IMG/VR virus record: IMGVR_UViG_3300021142_000162
Span: 1-25,846 of that record
DNA: 25,846 bases
From: a virus
Strand: one strand, 5' to 3'
The position numbers were made by a program, and so were the translations under genes. Positions 11,508 to 20,265 of this stretch are shown piece by piece (within the stretch, counting starts at the first letter, position 1; every line of letters starts with the position of its first letter). The notes below the pieces were generated by a model. The model was not told the origin of the DNA, ran no database searches, and was given only the letters and a program-made list of their open reading frames with translations.

Positions 11508-14099
11508 ATGCCGCTACCCCCGCAGCCGGTCCAGCCCAACCAAATCCCGCCGGAGCGCGCCGCTTCGGCGTTGGTGTATGGAGCGGAATTCGACGAGTAC
11601 GTGACGCTCGAACCGGACCAGGATTCGAGCCTTCTGGTCGAGGACGAACACGGTAACAGCTTCGTCGATCTACCTGGCGAGCGGGCGGAGTCGGCGCCGC
11701 CGCATACCGAGTTCTACGGCAACCTCGCGGCGGTGCTCCCGGATAACATCAAAAACGACATCGTGCAGGACCTGCTGCGGCGGATCGACGAGGACAAGGA
11801 CGCGCGGAAAAGGCGCGACAAGCAGTACGAGGAAGGGATAAAGCGGACCGGCCTCGGCGAAGAGGCCCCCGGTGGCGCTCAGTTCGAAGGTGCCTCCCGC
11901 GTCGTGCACCCGATGTTGACCGAAGCGTGCATCGACTGCGAAAGCCGGCTCATCAAGGAACTGTTTCCACCGGCCGGCCCGGTGAAGCCGAACATCGTCG
12001 GCGCGGTAACCGCCGAAAAACAGGCGCAGGCTTCTCGCGTTGCCGATCACATGAACTGGCAAATGACAACCCAGATCAAAGAAGCTCGCGGCACGCTGGA
12101 AACACTGCTGACGCAGGTCCCTTTGGGCGGTTCGCAATACCTGCGGCAGTACTGGGATCATAGGCTCAAGCGCCCGCGGTGGGAGTTCGCGCCGATCGAT
12201 CAGGTGTGGATTCCGTTCGGCGCCGCGGACTTCGCGTCATCGCCGCGGAAAACGTTCTCTGAATTGGTCGACCGGGTGGAGCTCAAGCATCGCATCGATT
12301 CGGGCATGTATTTGGACTTGGACCTCCCGCCGGCGTCGATATTGGATGAGCCGACGAAGGCGCAGGCCGCGAGCAACAAGGTCGAAGGCATTGAGCCCTC
12401 GACTGGAAACCTGGACGACAACCGACCCATCTACGAAGTCGCGAATTACTGGCAGGTTCCAGAGGAGGCGGAGGAGTACCTTGGCGGCATAGAGAAAACG
12501 GGAGAAATGTCGCCATATCTGATCTCGATCGACGTCTCTACGCGCAAAATGTTGGCGATGTATCGCGACTGGGAACAGGGCGATGAAGCGCGTGAGCCGA
12601 TCGAGCATATGTTCGAGTTCCCGTTTATCCCCTGGCGCGGCCCATACGCGATCGGCTTTCCACAGATCATCGGCAGCTTGAGCGCGGCGGCGACGGGGGC
12701 GCTGCGCGCATTGTTGGATTCGGCACACGCGAACAATGCGATGTCTGGGTTTGTCCTGAAGGGCGCCGGCATCAGCGGCCAGAACAGGCGGCCGGTGATC
12801 GGCGAGATGCTGGAGATCGACGCCGGCGTTGAGGCGGACGATGTGCGCAAGAGGGTGATGCCGGCGCCATTCAACCAGCCGTCGAGTGTGTTGTTTCAGC
12901 TTCTCGGGTTTGTGGTCGATGCGGCCCGCGGTATCGTGCGGACGTCAATGGACGACACGCCGTCGAACGGCCCAGCGCCGACGCCGGTTGGGACACAAAT
13001 GTCCCGCGTCGAGGAAGGCATGGTGGTGTTCAGCGCCGTGCACGGGCGATCGCATGCGGCGCTTGATCGGGTGCTGAAAGGGCTGCACCGGTTGAACCGG
13101 CTGTATCTGCCGGAATCATTGAAGGTCGATGCGGCTGGGCAGGAAATCTTGGTTCGGCGCCGGGATTACGAGGGGCCGTGTTGCGTGCAGCCAGTCTCGC
13201 AGCCAACGATCTATTCCGAAACGCAGCGGTTCAACCAGTTGAACTACATTCAGCAGCGGATGGTGATCAATCCGGCGATGTGGAACGCACGCGCCGTGGA
13301 ACTGGCGGGCTTGAAGCTGATCAAATGGCCGGACCCCGAAACGCTGTTGGTCCAGCAGCCAGAACCACAGGACGTGAACGCGGTTGCCGAGAACATGGCG
13401 ATGGCAATGGGGAAGCCGGTAGCGGTGTTCCCCGGCCAGGATCATCTGGCGCACCTGCAGGTACTGCTGGACTTCATCGGCAACCCTGTGCTGGGGAGCA
13501 ACCCCATGTTGGCCCCCATTTACCTTCCCGCCGCCATCCAGCATGCTAACCAGCACATCGTGCACTTTTACAGCGAAACCGTGCAGCAGTTGGTGTTTGA
13601 GGCGGCGAATGGGATTGGCAAAAAGATCGAGGATCTTTTGACGCCAGATCCCGAGGTGAGGATGGAGTACGATCGGGTTCTGGCGCAGGCGAGCCAGACC
13701 GCCATGCAGCGGGTCGGTGTCGCGATGGCGCAGGTGCTGCCCGTGCTGATGAAAGCCGGTCAGATGCTGTCTCAACTGATGCCGAAGCCGCCGATGGACC
13801 CCGCCACTGCCGCGGTGCAAGCCGCGACCGCGGAAACCGCGCGCAAGGCCCAGGCCGACCAGACCGATGCTCATTTGACGGCAGTTGCTCAGCAATCGAA
13901 AGCTGAGTTGCAGGCGCAGGCAAATGCGATCGCGGCAGACCGGGTACAGGCGACGCGGGAAGGCCAGCAGATCGCGGCTCAAACCAAAGAGAACACGACG
14001 GCGCAGGACAACGAGACGGCGTTGGATATTTCCGCTGACCATCTGGCGGCCGGAAAATCAACGACGTTCACAAACGGCGAAAGTATGTCGCGGACATGA
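11508..14099 (+). CDS. Portal protein
   Basis: A ring-forming channel protein at the capsid vertex to which terminase docks. It has 863 residues, long for the family but like some podovirus portals. The start has AGGAG seven bases upstream. Near residues 125-155 it reads GASRVVHPMLTEACIDCESRLIKELFPP, here in parts GASRVVHPMLTEA and RLIKELFPP, the region usually leading into the clip/stem. DQVWIPFGA and PFIPWRGPYAIGFPQIIG (about residue 367) are also typical. The last 110 residues are Ala/Gln-rich and probably a coiled coil (about 750-850), perhaps the barrel. Its place after the terminase and before the scaffold supports the call. Confidence 0.85.
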   Translation: MPLPPQPVQPNQIPPERAASALVYGAEFDEYVTLEPDQDSSLLVEDEHGNSFVDLPGERAESAPPHTEFYGNLAAVLPDNIKNDIVQDLLRRIDEDKDARKRRDKQYEEGIKRTGLGEEAPGGAQFEGASRVVHPMLTEACIDCESRLIKELFPPAGPVKPNIVGAVTAEKQAQASRVADHMNWQMTTQIKEARGTLETLLTQVPLGGSQYLRQYWDHRLKRPRWEFAPIDQVWIPFGAADFASSPRKTFSELVDRVELKHRIDSGMYLDLDLPPASILDEPTKAQAASNKVEGIEPSTGNLDDNRPIYEVANYWQVPEEAEEYLGGIEKTGEMSPYLISIDVSTRKMLAMYRDWEQGDEAREPIEHMFEFPFIPWRGPYAIGFPQIIGSLSAAATGALRALLDSAHANNAMSGFVLKGAGISGQNRRPVIGEMLEIDAGVEADDVRKRVMPAPFNQPSSVLFQLLGFVVDAARGIVRTSMDDTPSNGPAPTPVGTQMSRVEEGMVVFSAVHGRSHAALDRVLKGLHRLNRLYLPESLKVDAAGQEILVRRRDYEGPCCVQPVSQPTIYSETQRFNQLNYIQQRMVINPAMWNARAVELAGLKLIKWPDPETLLVQQPEPQDVNAVAENMAMAMGKPVAVFPGQDHLAHLQVLLDFIGNPVLGSNPMLAPIYLPAAIQHANQHIVHFYSETVQQLVFEAANGIGKKIEDLLTPDPEVRMEYDRVLAQASQTAMQRVGVAMAQVLPVLMKAGQMLSQLMPKPPMDPATAAVQAATAETARKAQADQTDAHLTAVAQQSKAELQAQANAIAADRVQATREGQQIAAQTKENTTAQDNETALDISADHLAAGKSTTFTNGESMSRT

Positions 14100-14605
14100 G
14101 ACGCAGCAGCATCGCGCGACTCGAACGGCTGCACCCGATGCTGAGGGTGCCAGAAGCATCGCCTGGCAGCCGCGAGGTCGTCGATCGGCGCAAACCTGAG
14201 ATTGCCGAGCACTGGCGGACCGAGGCGCTCTACGAACACCACTCGACCGAAGCGCAAAAACTGTCGATGGATCTCGCTTTGCTCTACCACCGAGACGTGT
14301 TTTGCGAGGGTGGCATATGGGCGGGAACGTGGGTTGAACTGACGGGTTCCGGAGTGTGGAAATTTCGGACTACCGGTGAAGTCCCGACGCGCCGCTTCCT
14401 GTTTCACGGCAACTATCGCTCGCTCAAGGTTGCGCCGGACCTCGCGAGGATGTTGTTGCGGCGCGATGTGGGGCAGCCGGTTCCGGAACCGTGGGCGACT
14501 TCGGCGCCGCCGGCGCCAAGGGTGCTGGCTCCAAACTGGCCGGGGTTTTCCGAGCACGATCCCGTCGAGTTCGAACCGCTGGATATTCCAGTGATGACGG
14601 AGTAG
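14096..14605 (+). CDS. Hypothetical protein
   Basis: A 169-residue protein starting MRRSSIARLERLHPMLRVPE, overlapping the portal stop by four bases (ATGA). The centre, VFCEGGIWAGTWVELTGSGVW, looks like beta-strands; the tail is proline-rich. No family is recognised. The tight overlap with the portal suggests a virion or packaging role, which is inference. Confidence 0.65.
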   Translation: MRRSSIARLERLHPMLRVPEASPGSREVVDRRKPEIAEHWRTEALYEHHSTEAQKLSMDLALLYHRDVFCEGGIWAGTWVELTGSGVWKFRTTGEVPTRRFLFHGNYRSLKVAPDLARMLLRRDVGQPVPEPWATSAPPAPRVLAPNWPGFSEHDPVEFEPLDIPVMTE

Positions 14606-14606
14606 G

Positions 14607-14622
14607 GTCGTCGGTAGACGAC
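14607..14622 (+). other. Small RNA hairpin after the stop codon
   Basis: GTCGTC-GGTA-GACGAC is a perfect 6-bp stem with a 4-base loop, starting two bases after TAG. There is no T-run, so it is not a standard terminator; it may stabilise or separate messages. Confidence 0.5.
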
Positions 14623-14644
14623 ACCCCGAACCGAGGATCAGATC

Positions 14645-14836
14645 ATGGCGAAGCCCGAGACCAACCATTCGAGGAACGGCGAACGCGGTCGCCCGCCCGG
14701 TGCGGAACCGAAGCCCCCTTTGCGGATGCAGCAGCGGCATAAATATGGCCACACCGACCTGATGGACAATCCGCACGGCGACGGCCCTGTGCGCAAGGAC
14801 GTGCTGATCAAGAACAACGAGCGGAAGACCTACTGA
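14645..14836 (+). CDS. Small basic hypothetical protein
   Basis: A 63-residue protein starting MAKPETNHSRNGERGRPPGA, rich in Arg, Lys, Pro and His, likely disordered at the N-terminus. AGGATC lies a few bases upstream of ATG 14645. The composition suggests nucleic-acid binding or an interaction tail. No family is recognised. Confidence 0.6.
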   Translation: MAKPETNHSRNGERGRPPGAEPKPPLRMQQRHKYGHTDLMDNPHGDGPVRKDVLIKNNERKTY

Positions 14837-14921
14837 TTCCTGGTCCACGCGACGAAAGCTGAGCACAAAAACGCCCAGGGGGTAGATGTCTCATCATCAT
14901 TGGCACGGAGGGGTCCCCATC

Positions 14922-15137
14922 TCAGTTTACCCTCACGGCTGACTTTTCAGCCCAAGCCCGAAGGTCGGCGGCATCGTACCGGACGTATTTGCGAACGCGG
15001 GTGAAAGGTGGCCCCTTCCCCGCGTTATTGTTCAAAGCGAGATTTTCGAGAGTTTTCGGGGAAATCGGGCAGCCGATTTGCGCCAAAAAACGCGCGGCCT
15101 CCTTGCGGGAAAGCCATGTGGTGGCCGATTCTGACAT
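14922..15137 (-). CDS. AlpA/excisionase-like DNA-binding protein
   Basis: A 71-residue protein read against all its neighbours. Residues 8-36 read TWLSRKEAARFLAQIGCPISPKTLENL, a helix-turn-helix; GPPFTRVRKYVRYDAADLRAW at about 43-62 (shown here in parts, GPPFTRV and VRYDAADLRAW) is the wing and final helix of MerR-superfamily AlpA/excisionase proteins. Such proteins bend DNA in excision or act as transcription factors. ATG 15137 has GAGGACAAGG just upstream; ATG 15167, behind GGGGGGAG, would add ten residues. A gene of its own orientation inside a late operon is likely a separately controlled insertion. Confidence 0.8.
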   Translation of the reverse strand: MSESATTWLSRKEAARFLAQIGCPISPKTLENLALNNNAGKGPPFTRVRKYVRYDAADLRAWAEKSAVRVN

Positions 15138-15294
15138 CCTTGTCCTCGCGAGTGACTGTGCCAGCATCCCTACTCCCCCCTTTCTGCACCTTCAACCGCC
15201 TGATAACCCTACATACCCCTGACAATACCCCGTAAACCCCCAGCAACACAATGGCTTGTTGCGCAGTGTCGCTTGCGCCGTCATGGATTGCGCC

Positions 15295-15483
15295 ATGGCA
15301 GGCACAAGGTTCGAGCAACTGATCGAGCGCAAGCTCCGCGAAAACGTGGAAGCGATGTTCAGCGTTCCACTTGGTGACTCCCATAAGTACGCGCTGATCA
15401 AAGGCCAGCGTCTTGGGCTCGAAATTGCCCTGACGGAATTCCAGAAGGTCTTGAAAGAGGTCGACACACATGATGAGGATTGA
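15295..15483 (+). CDS. Small helical hypothetical protein
   Basis: A 62-residue protein starting MAGTRFEQLIERKLRENVEA at ATG 15295; ATG 15283 or a TTG farther up are alternatives, and none has a good Shine-Dalgarno. The C-terminal half (GQRLGLEIALTEFQKVLKEV) resembles small helical phage proteins found beside portal genes. It is acidic at the end. It is the first rightward gene after the antisense AlpA-like gene and may be expressed by read-through. Confidence 0.6.
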   Translation: MAGTRFEQLIERKLRENVEAMFSVPLGDSHKYALIKGQRLGLEIALTEFQKVLKEVDTHDED

Positions 15484-15489
15484 TCGCTG

Positions 15490-16080
15490 ATGGCCGGCCC
15501 CGCCGCTCTGCGCGCGATTGCAATCGCCGATCAGGCCGAGCGTCACTTCGACGATCCGTCCAATGCTGGCAAGCTGTTCATGCCCAACGCGTTAGGCCGT
15601 GCGTCCTTGCCGGCGAACAATTCCGTGGGATTCGGATACGACTCGGTTGAAGAAGCTTTCCCGAACGTCGATCCTCGCTTGATCCCGATGGGCGACTACA
15701 TCCTGGTGATGATCCGCGTGCCGAAGCTGCGCTCTGCCGGGCATATCGAGTTGGGCAGCGAGGACAGGCGCACCGAATTCGACAACACCCAAGTCGCCAA
15801 GGTGATCGCCATCGGCCCCATGGCTTTCAAGTGGCAGCGGGACGGCTCGCCGTGGCCCGAAGGCGACTGGTGCGCGGTCGGCGATTTCGTCCGCATCCCC
15901 AAATACCAGGGCGATCGCATGTCCCGGCCGTACCGGCGCAAGGACTTCGAAATCGTTCGGGGTGAACGGCAGGAAACAGAGGTCACGGATTACGTGCACT
16001 TTGCCCAGTTCAAGCACAATCAGCTGCTCGGCAAGTACCCGGACGCCGAAGCGGCCCTTGCTGAGAGGGCGTTCTTCTAA
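15490..16080 (+). CDS. GroES-like phage protein
   Basis: A 196-residue protein starting MAGPAALRAIAIADQAERHF. Residues 60-155 follow the co-chaperonin pattern: a strand DYILVMIRVPKL, then GHIELGSED, then VAKVIAIGPMAF, EGDWCAVGDFVRIPKYQGDRM. VAKVIAIGP and VGDFVRIPKYQG match the VxAVGxG and VxVGDxVxxxKYxG signatures of Cpn10. GroES caps the GroEL folding chamber; phage versions such as T4 gp31 help capsid protein fold. The place before the scaffold and capsid fits that role. The mobile loop is short and not conserved, so a structural protein with the same fold is possible. It ends TAATG, overlapping the scaffold start. Confidence 0.55.
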   Translation: MAGPAALRAIAIADQAERHFDDPSNAGKLFMPNALGRASLPANNSVGFGYDSVEEAFPNVDPRLIPMGDYILVMIRVPKLRSAGHIELGSEDRRTEFDNTQVAKVIAIGPMAFKWQRDGSPWPEGDWCAVGDFVRIPKYQGDRMSRPYRRKDFEIVRGERQETEVTDYVHFAQFKHNQLLGKYPDAEAALAERAFF

Positions 16081-17300
16081 TGGACCGGCACAGCGGCGCC
16101 CAGATTGTCGACGAGATGGATGACGAGGACAACGACGACCTGTCCTACGGCGGCCAAACTTCCGTCGCCAGCGATCTGCCACCCGGCGTCGCGAACACGG
16201 AGCGCGGTCAACCGCAAAACCGGCGCGCTGACGAAAGAAACCAGGAGCCAAATTTAACCGTCGTGGAGACGGACGATGATGGCCAGCCGTTGCACGAAGA
16301 GCGGATCGACGCCGAGCCACGCCACGAAGTCGAGTACGGGCATGAGGCCGCATCCCAAAACCAAGCATCGACCGAGCAACCCGATCGCCGTCCCCGCCTG
16401 AGCAGGGCGGAAAGAACCCGCCGGCAGCGTGAGCATTTTTCCCGCATCGAGCAGGATAACCAAGAGCTTCGCGAGCAAATGGCTCTCATCACCCAGACGA
16501 TGGGTCAGATCGAGCCAAGGCTTTCCGAGATCGATCAGGCCCGCCGGGTTTCCGAGGTGCGGGAGTTGGATCGGCAGGTGCAGACGTATCAGCACCAAGC
16601 CACACTTGCTCGCCAGCGCCTCAAAGACGCGTTGGCCAACCAGGATCCTGAGTCTTTTGAGGCCGCGCTCGATGCGCGGGACGCGGCGGTCCGCAACGCC
16701 GAAGCGCTCGCGGCCCAGAAGCGTAATCTCGAAGCGGCGATCGCGGCTCCACGCCAACAGCCGCAAACGCAGCCGCAACAGTTTCAAGTGACGCCCCAGC
16801 TTGCGCGATTGCCCGTCGAGATAAGAAACCGTGTCGATGATTTTGCGGAAGCCAATCCTTGGTATAAGCCGCACGATACCAAGGACATGGACAGCCAGAT
16901 CATTCTGCGCCTCGACGATCAGGTCGCCAGCGAGGGGTTCGACCCGCGCACGGATGCCTATTGGAACGAACTCGAAGCGCGGGCAGCGCGCTATCTCCCT
17001 CATCGCTTCGACAACGCGTCCAACCAGCGCCAGGAGACGCGACCGATGCCGCGCCAGACACAGATGCCGCCGCAGCAGGCGCCGGAGCGCCGCGGGCCGA
17101 TGGTCGCCGGCGGATCGCAGCAGGGCAATTCTCCGGCGCCCCAAAATAATCGGGTGATGATTACGCCCGACAGAAAGCAAGCGATGATCGAGGTCGGTGT
17201 CATGGCTTCAGACGGCGGCATCCTCGACCGCGGCCGCTACAACCGGTTGATCAAGGGTTACCACGATTTCGACCGGCAAAACGCCAGCGCAGTACGATAA
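16080..17300 (+). CDS. Capsid scaffolding protein
   Basis: A 406-residue protein, acidic and low-complexity at first (residues 1-85, rich in D, E, N, Q), then a long coiled coil (about 105-230: RIEQDNQELREQMALI, SEVRELDRQVQTYQHQATLA), a Gln-rich linker, a compact ANPWYKPHDTKDMDSQIILRL segment (about 257) and a basic, Pro/Gln tail ending LIKGYHDFDRQ. This arrangement is usual for internal scaffolds that nucleate the procapsid and leave before packaging. It lies two genes before the main capsid gene. The start overlaps the upstream stop by one base. Confidence 0.7.
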   Translation: MDRHSGAQIVDEMDDEDNDDLSYGGQTSVASDLPPGVANTERGQPQNRRADERNQEPNLTVVETDDDGQPLHEERIDAEPRHEVEYGHEAASQNQASTEQPDRRPRLSRAERTRRQREHFSRIEQDNQELREQMALITQTMGQIEPRLSEIDQARRVSEVRELDRQVQTYQHQATLARQRLKDALANQDPESFEAALDARDAAVRNAEALAAQKRNLEAAIAAPRQQPQTQPQQFQVTPQLARLPVEIRNRVDDFAEANPWYKPHDTKDMDSQIILRLDDQVASEGFDPRTDAYWNELEARAARYLPHRFDNASNQRQETRPMPRQTQMPPQQAPERRGPMVAGGSQQGNSPAPQNNRVMITPDRKQAMIEVGVMASDGGILDRGRYNRLIKGYHDFDRQNASAVR

Positions 17301-17318
17301 CAAAGGACGAAGTTGGGC

Positions 17319-17933
17319 ATGAGCGACGACGGAACAGAAGACCGGCTTGGAGTGGCAGAAGGTGGGCGCGGCAAGCGTTCCCAGGTTCAGCCGAGCCGTG
17401 CGACTGCGACGCGTCAAACGTTCGACGACCATGTTATCGATGACCAAACCAGGAATCGAATCGATGCCGACGACGATCGGGAGGAGCTGGAGGATGAACG
17501 TCTTTCGCTGTTCCTGGATACGCAGCATCAAACGGTCCTTCCCACATTGCCAAGACAAGATGGCTACCACGTCTGTTGGCTGACCACGACGAACTCGCGC
17601 GATACCATTCACTGGCGGCGGTCGATCGGCTACGAGCTGATCACCCTTTCCGACCATCCTGAATGGTCAGGAATCGCCACCCATTCCGGTGAGTATGCGG
17701 GTTACGTTTGCGTCGGCGAGATGGTGGCGGCCCGGATCACGATCTCCCAGTACAACAAGTACATGAAAGCGATGCACCACACCTTGCCGTTGGCCGAAGA
17801 AGAAAAGCTTCGCGGTCAGACGGAATTGATGCGGCAGCGCGCGGAGCAGCAGGGAGCTCGTGTGACGGAAATTGGCAACGGGACGGCCGAGATTGTTCAA
17901 CGGGCCCGTCCGATGCCGGTGCTTTCCTTCTAA
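17319..17933 (+). CDS. Virion-associated hypothetical protein
   Basis: A 204-residue protein starting MSDDGTEDRLGVAEGGRG at ATG 17319; AAAGGACG lies about 11 bases upstream. The first 70 residues are acidic and probably disordered. Residues 80-150 (GYHVCWLTTTNSRDTIHWRR, then IGYELITLSDHPEW) resemble a small conserved phage protein often next to the capsid gene. The C-terminal part has a helix (EEEKLRGQTELMRQRAEQQG). Function is unknown. Confidence 0.7.
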   Translation: MSDDGTEDRLGVAEGGRGKRSQVQPSRATATRQTFDDHVIDDQTRNRIDADDDREELEDERLSLFLDTQHQTVLPTLPRQDGYHVCWLTTTNSRDTIHWRRSIGYELITLSDHPEWSGIATHSGEYAGYVCVGEMVAARITISQYNKYMKAMHHTLPLAEEEKLRGQTELMRQRAEQQGARVTEIGNGTAEIVQRARPMPVLSF

Positions 17934-17961
17934 ACCAAGGACGCTCCCTCATCTGATCGGC

Positions 17962-17981
17962 CCACGGCAGAAACACCGTGG
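17962..17981 (+). other. Intergenic hairpin before the structural genes
   Basis: CCACGG and CCGTGG form a 6-bp stem with an 8-base loop, about 12 bases upstream of the next start (17993). There is no U-tract. It could tune message stability between the scaffold and capsid parts. Confidence 0.35.
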
Positions 17982-17992
17982 AGTGAGCAGAT

Positions 17993-18595
17993 ATGGCAAC
18001 CACCTCGTCGCCCTATGGCGTCAACATCATCGGGGACCAGTCCGGTCCCGACCCGCGTCCGCAGCGTATTCCGAACGGTATTGCGAACCAGTTCGGTTCG
18101 AACATCTTTGCGGGCCAGCCGGTCAAGATCAACCCGACAACGGGGACGCTGGTGCCGGTCACCGCGGCAACCGATGCCATCTACGGCATTTTCCAGGGCG
18201 TGGATTTCACCCCGCTTGGAAGCCGCCCGACGGTATCGCCGTTCTGGCCAGCGGGCATGAACTACGATCCCAACTACGAGATGAGCGTCTACATCTTTCC
18301 GCTGTGGATCCCGTCCGTTCGCCTGCAAATCCAGGCCGATGGTCCGATTAACCAGGTCGCGCTTGGCTCCCAGTTCAATTTCACCGTGGCAAACCTCGGC
18401 AACGGCAACGTCGGGACCGGCATCAGCGCCTGCACCGTGGCAGCAACCCCGGTTGTGGCCGGCCAGTTCGGGCAGTTGAACCTGATCGAGTTCTTCCCCG
18501 GCATGGGCAGCACGATCGGCGACGCTTTCACTGATGCGATCTTTACGATCGCCAACCCACAGATCGGCGCGAGCCGGTTCGCTTCCATCGGCTGA
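17993..18595 (+). CDS. Putative capsid decoration/structural protein
   Basis: A 200-residue protein starting MATTSSPYGVNIIGDQSGPD. The middle reads GQPVKINPTTGTLVPVTAAT, then AIYGIFQGVDFTPL, a pattern of beta-strands seen in head-decoration proteins, where a short N-terminal arm reaches across the shell. It is rich in Gly, Pro, Asn and Thr and poor in charge. Directly upstream of the major capsid gene, as decoration proteins commonly are. Not recognised at family level. Confidence 0.6.
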   Translation: MATTSSPYGVNIIGDQSGPDPRPQRIPNGIANQFGSNIFAGQPVKINPTTGTLVPVTAATDAIYGIFQGVDFTPLGSRPTVSPFWPAGMNYDPNYEMSVYIFPLWIPSVRLQIQADGPINQVALGSQFNFTVANLGNGNVGTGISACTVAATPVVAGQFGQLNLIEFFPGMGSTIGDAFTDAIFTIANPQIGASRFASIG

Positions 18596-18637
18596 GCCGT
18601 AACAACGCTCTCGCCTCACTGACGAAAGGACAATCCG

Positions 18638-19546
18638 ATGGTAATGCGTAGTTCCGATTTTCGCGCTGTGGTAGAACCCATCCTGAACGAAACTTTCGAT
18701 GGCGTGTACGAACAGCGCGTCGACGAATGGCGCGGCCCGTTCCGTGAGCAGACGGGCGTTCCCCGGAACTACCACGAAGAGCCGGTGCTGTATGGCTTCT
18801 CGGCGGCGCCGGAGTTGCCCGACGGTGCACCCGTCACCTATCAGGATGGCGGCACGCTGTTCATGCAGCGGTACCAGTATCGGGTGTGGGGCTTGGCTTT
18901 TGCGCTCACTCAGGTGCTGGTGGAGGACGGCGACCATATCCGGATCGGTCAGGTTTACGCGAAGCATCTCAGCCAGTCTCTGATCGAGACCAAAGAGACG
19001 CTATGCGCGAACATCCTGAACCGCGCGTTCAACCCGTCCTACACCGGTGGCGATCGCGTCGCGTTGAACTCGACCAGTCATCCGATCGTGAACGGGGTGT
19101 TCTCGAACGTGTTGGCGACGGCGGCGGCGATGAGCCAGACCAGCGTCGAGCAAATGTTGGTGCAAATCCGTCAGGCGGTGGACAACAACGGCAAGCGCAT
19201 TCGGCTGATGCCGCGGGCCATCACCTGCGCACCCGCGAACGTGATGCAGGCCGAGGTGATCCTGAAAACCTCGCTGCGCACCGGCGGCAACCTCAACGAC
19301 GTGAACCCCGTGCTGTCCATGAGCCTGTTGAAGGAGGGGCAGTACAATATGTCCCGCCTGACCAGCAACACGGCCTGGTGGATCAACACGGACGCGCCCG
19401 AAGGGCTGAAGCTGATGATGCGCCGGCCGCTGAAGCGCTCAATGGAGGGCGACTTCGAGACCGACTCGATGCGTTTCAAAAGCACCGAACGGTACATCCC
19501 TGGGTTCACGGATCCGCGAGCCGTTTACGGCACGCCCGGGCTTTGA
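18638..19546 (+). CDS. Major capsid protein
   Basis: A 302-residue protein starting MVMRSSDFRAVVEPILNETF, with AAAGGACAA eight bases upstream. It looks like an HK97-fold shell protein of the Mu gpT-like kind: an N-terminal helix, YQYRVWGLAFALTQVLVEDGDH (about residue 71), ALNSTSHPIVNG (about 146), a helix SVEQMLVQIRQAVDNNG, then RLMPRAITCAPANVMQAEVIL (about 188) and TAWWINTDAPEGLKLMMRRPL. The tail reads DFETDSMRFKSTERYIPGFTDPRAVYG, typical of the final strands. Length and position after the scaffold agree. No separate protease gene is seen in the window. Confidence 0.8.
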   Translation: MVMRSSDFRAVVEPILNETFDGVYEQRVDEWRGPFREQTGVPRNYHEEPVLYGFSAAPELPDGAPVTYQDGGTLFMQRYQYRVWGLAFALTQVLVEDGDHIRIGQVYAKHLSQSLIETKETLCANILNRAFNPSYTGGDRVALNSTSHPIVNGVFSNVLATAAAMSQTSVEQMLVQIRQAVDNNGKRIRLMPRAITCAPANVMQAEVILKTSLRTGGNLNDVNPVLSMSLLKEGQYNMSRLTSNTAWWINTDAPEGLKLMMRRPLKRSMEGDFETDSMRFKSTERYIPGFTDPRAVYGTPGL

Positions 19547-19570
19547 GCCAGAAGGAAAGGAACAACCACC

Positions 19571-19987
19571 ATGTCGACCATCCCCCTCTTTCTTTCCGTT
19601 GCCACCGGCACGCCGGTCCCCGGCGCCCCGGCCGGCACGATCGCGTCCCCCGTCGCTTTGGTCCCGCACAACATCACGACCTATGCTGGTGGCGGCGTGG
19701 GGTTGATTCTGAATTTCAGCGGCAGTGGTGTTGGCTACACCTCGTCCGCCGCAACCGGAAACGTCACGGTTCAACTATCCAATGATCCGAACGCGAGTCC
19801 GAACAACGCAGCCTCGATTCAGGCGACGGCGCGCTGGAACAACCACGACACGCTGGTGAACCGCACAACCGATCAGAATAGCTCCGTCGTCTACCCGAGC
19901 CGGTACATCAGGTTGATCGGCTCGGTTGCATCGGGAACCGTTGGTTTGTTCATCAGCCTTATGGACTCGTCCAACCCCGCAAGCTGA
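19571..19987 (+). CDS. Small beta-rich virion protein
   Basis: A 138-residue protein starting MSTIPLFLSVATGTPVPGAP. GAAAGGAAC precedes the ATG. It is rich in Ser, Thr, Asn, Ala and Gly. VGLILNFSGSGVGYTS, VTVQLSNDPNAS, ARWNNHDTL and YPSRYIRLIGS suggest a beta-sandwich of the kind used for capsid decoration. It follows the capsid gene by 24 bases. A role in the virion is inferred from place and fold alone. Confidence 0.65.
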   Translation: MSTIPLFLSVATGTPVPGAPAGTIASPVALVPHNITTYAGGGVGLILNFSGSGVGYTSSAATGNVTVQLSNDPNASPNNAASIQATARWNNHDTLVNRTTDQNSSVVYPSRYIRLIGSVASGTVGLFISLMDSSNPAS

Positions 19988-19998
19988 GGAGAAACATC

Positions 19999-20205
19999 AT
20001 GGCCATCGGTTTTGCCGGCGACAGCAGCCCCCCCACCGTCATTGGCGGTCTGCCTTACCCGGACCTCCAGATCGTCGAGTTGCGCGTGATAACGGCGCTT
20101 CTCTCGGCAATCGCGTCCAATTCCAGCCTTAACGACGACGCGCGCCTCATCCGGAACGATGAGGCACAGGCGCTCGGCATCCCCGTCCCGATCGCGGGGC
20201 AGTAA
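19999..20205 (+). CDS. Small hypothetical protein
   Basis: A 68-residue protein starting MAIGFAGDSSPPTVIGGLPY with a strong GAGGAGAAAC site. The centre is helical (QIVELRVITALLSAIASNSS), and the tail is acidic then hydrophobic (LGIPVPIAGQ). It sits between two beta-rich virion genes and is probably a minor structural component. No family is recognised. Confidence 0.65.
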   Translation: MAIGFAGDSSPPTVIGGLPYPDLQIVELRVITALLSAIASNSSLNDDARLIRNDEAQALGIPVPIAGQ

Positions 20206-20265
20206 CGCGCGATCACACCCCCCGGCAGGAGCTTCACTGCCATCTGAAAGGAAGAAGGTACCACC

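Noticed and set aside
17930-18967. A 345-codon minus-strand frame.
   Set aside because: It covers two well-supported rightward virion genes and has shadow-like composition.
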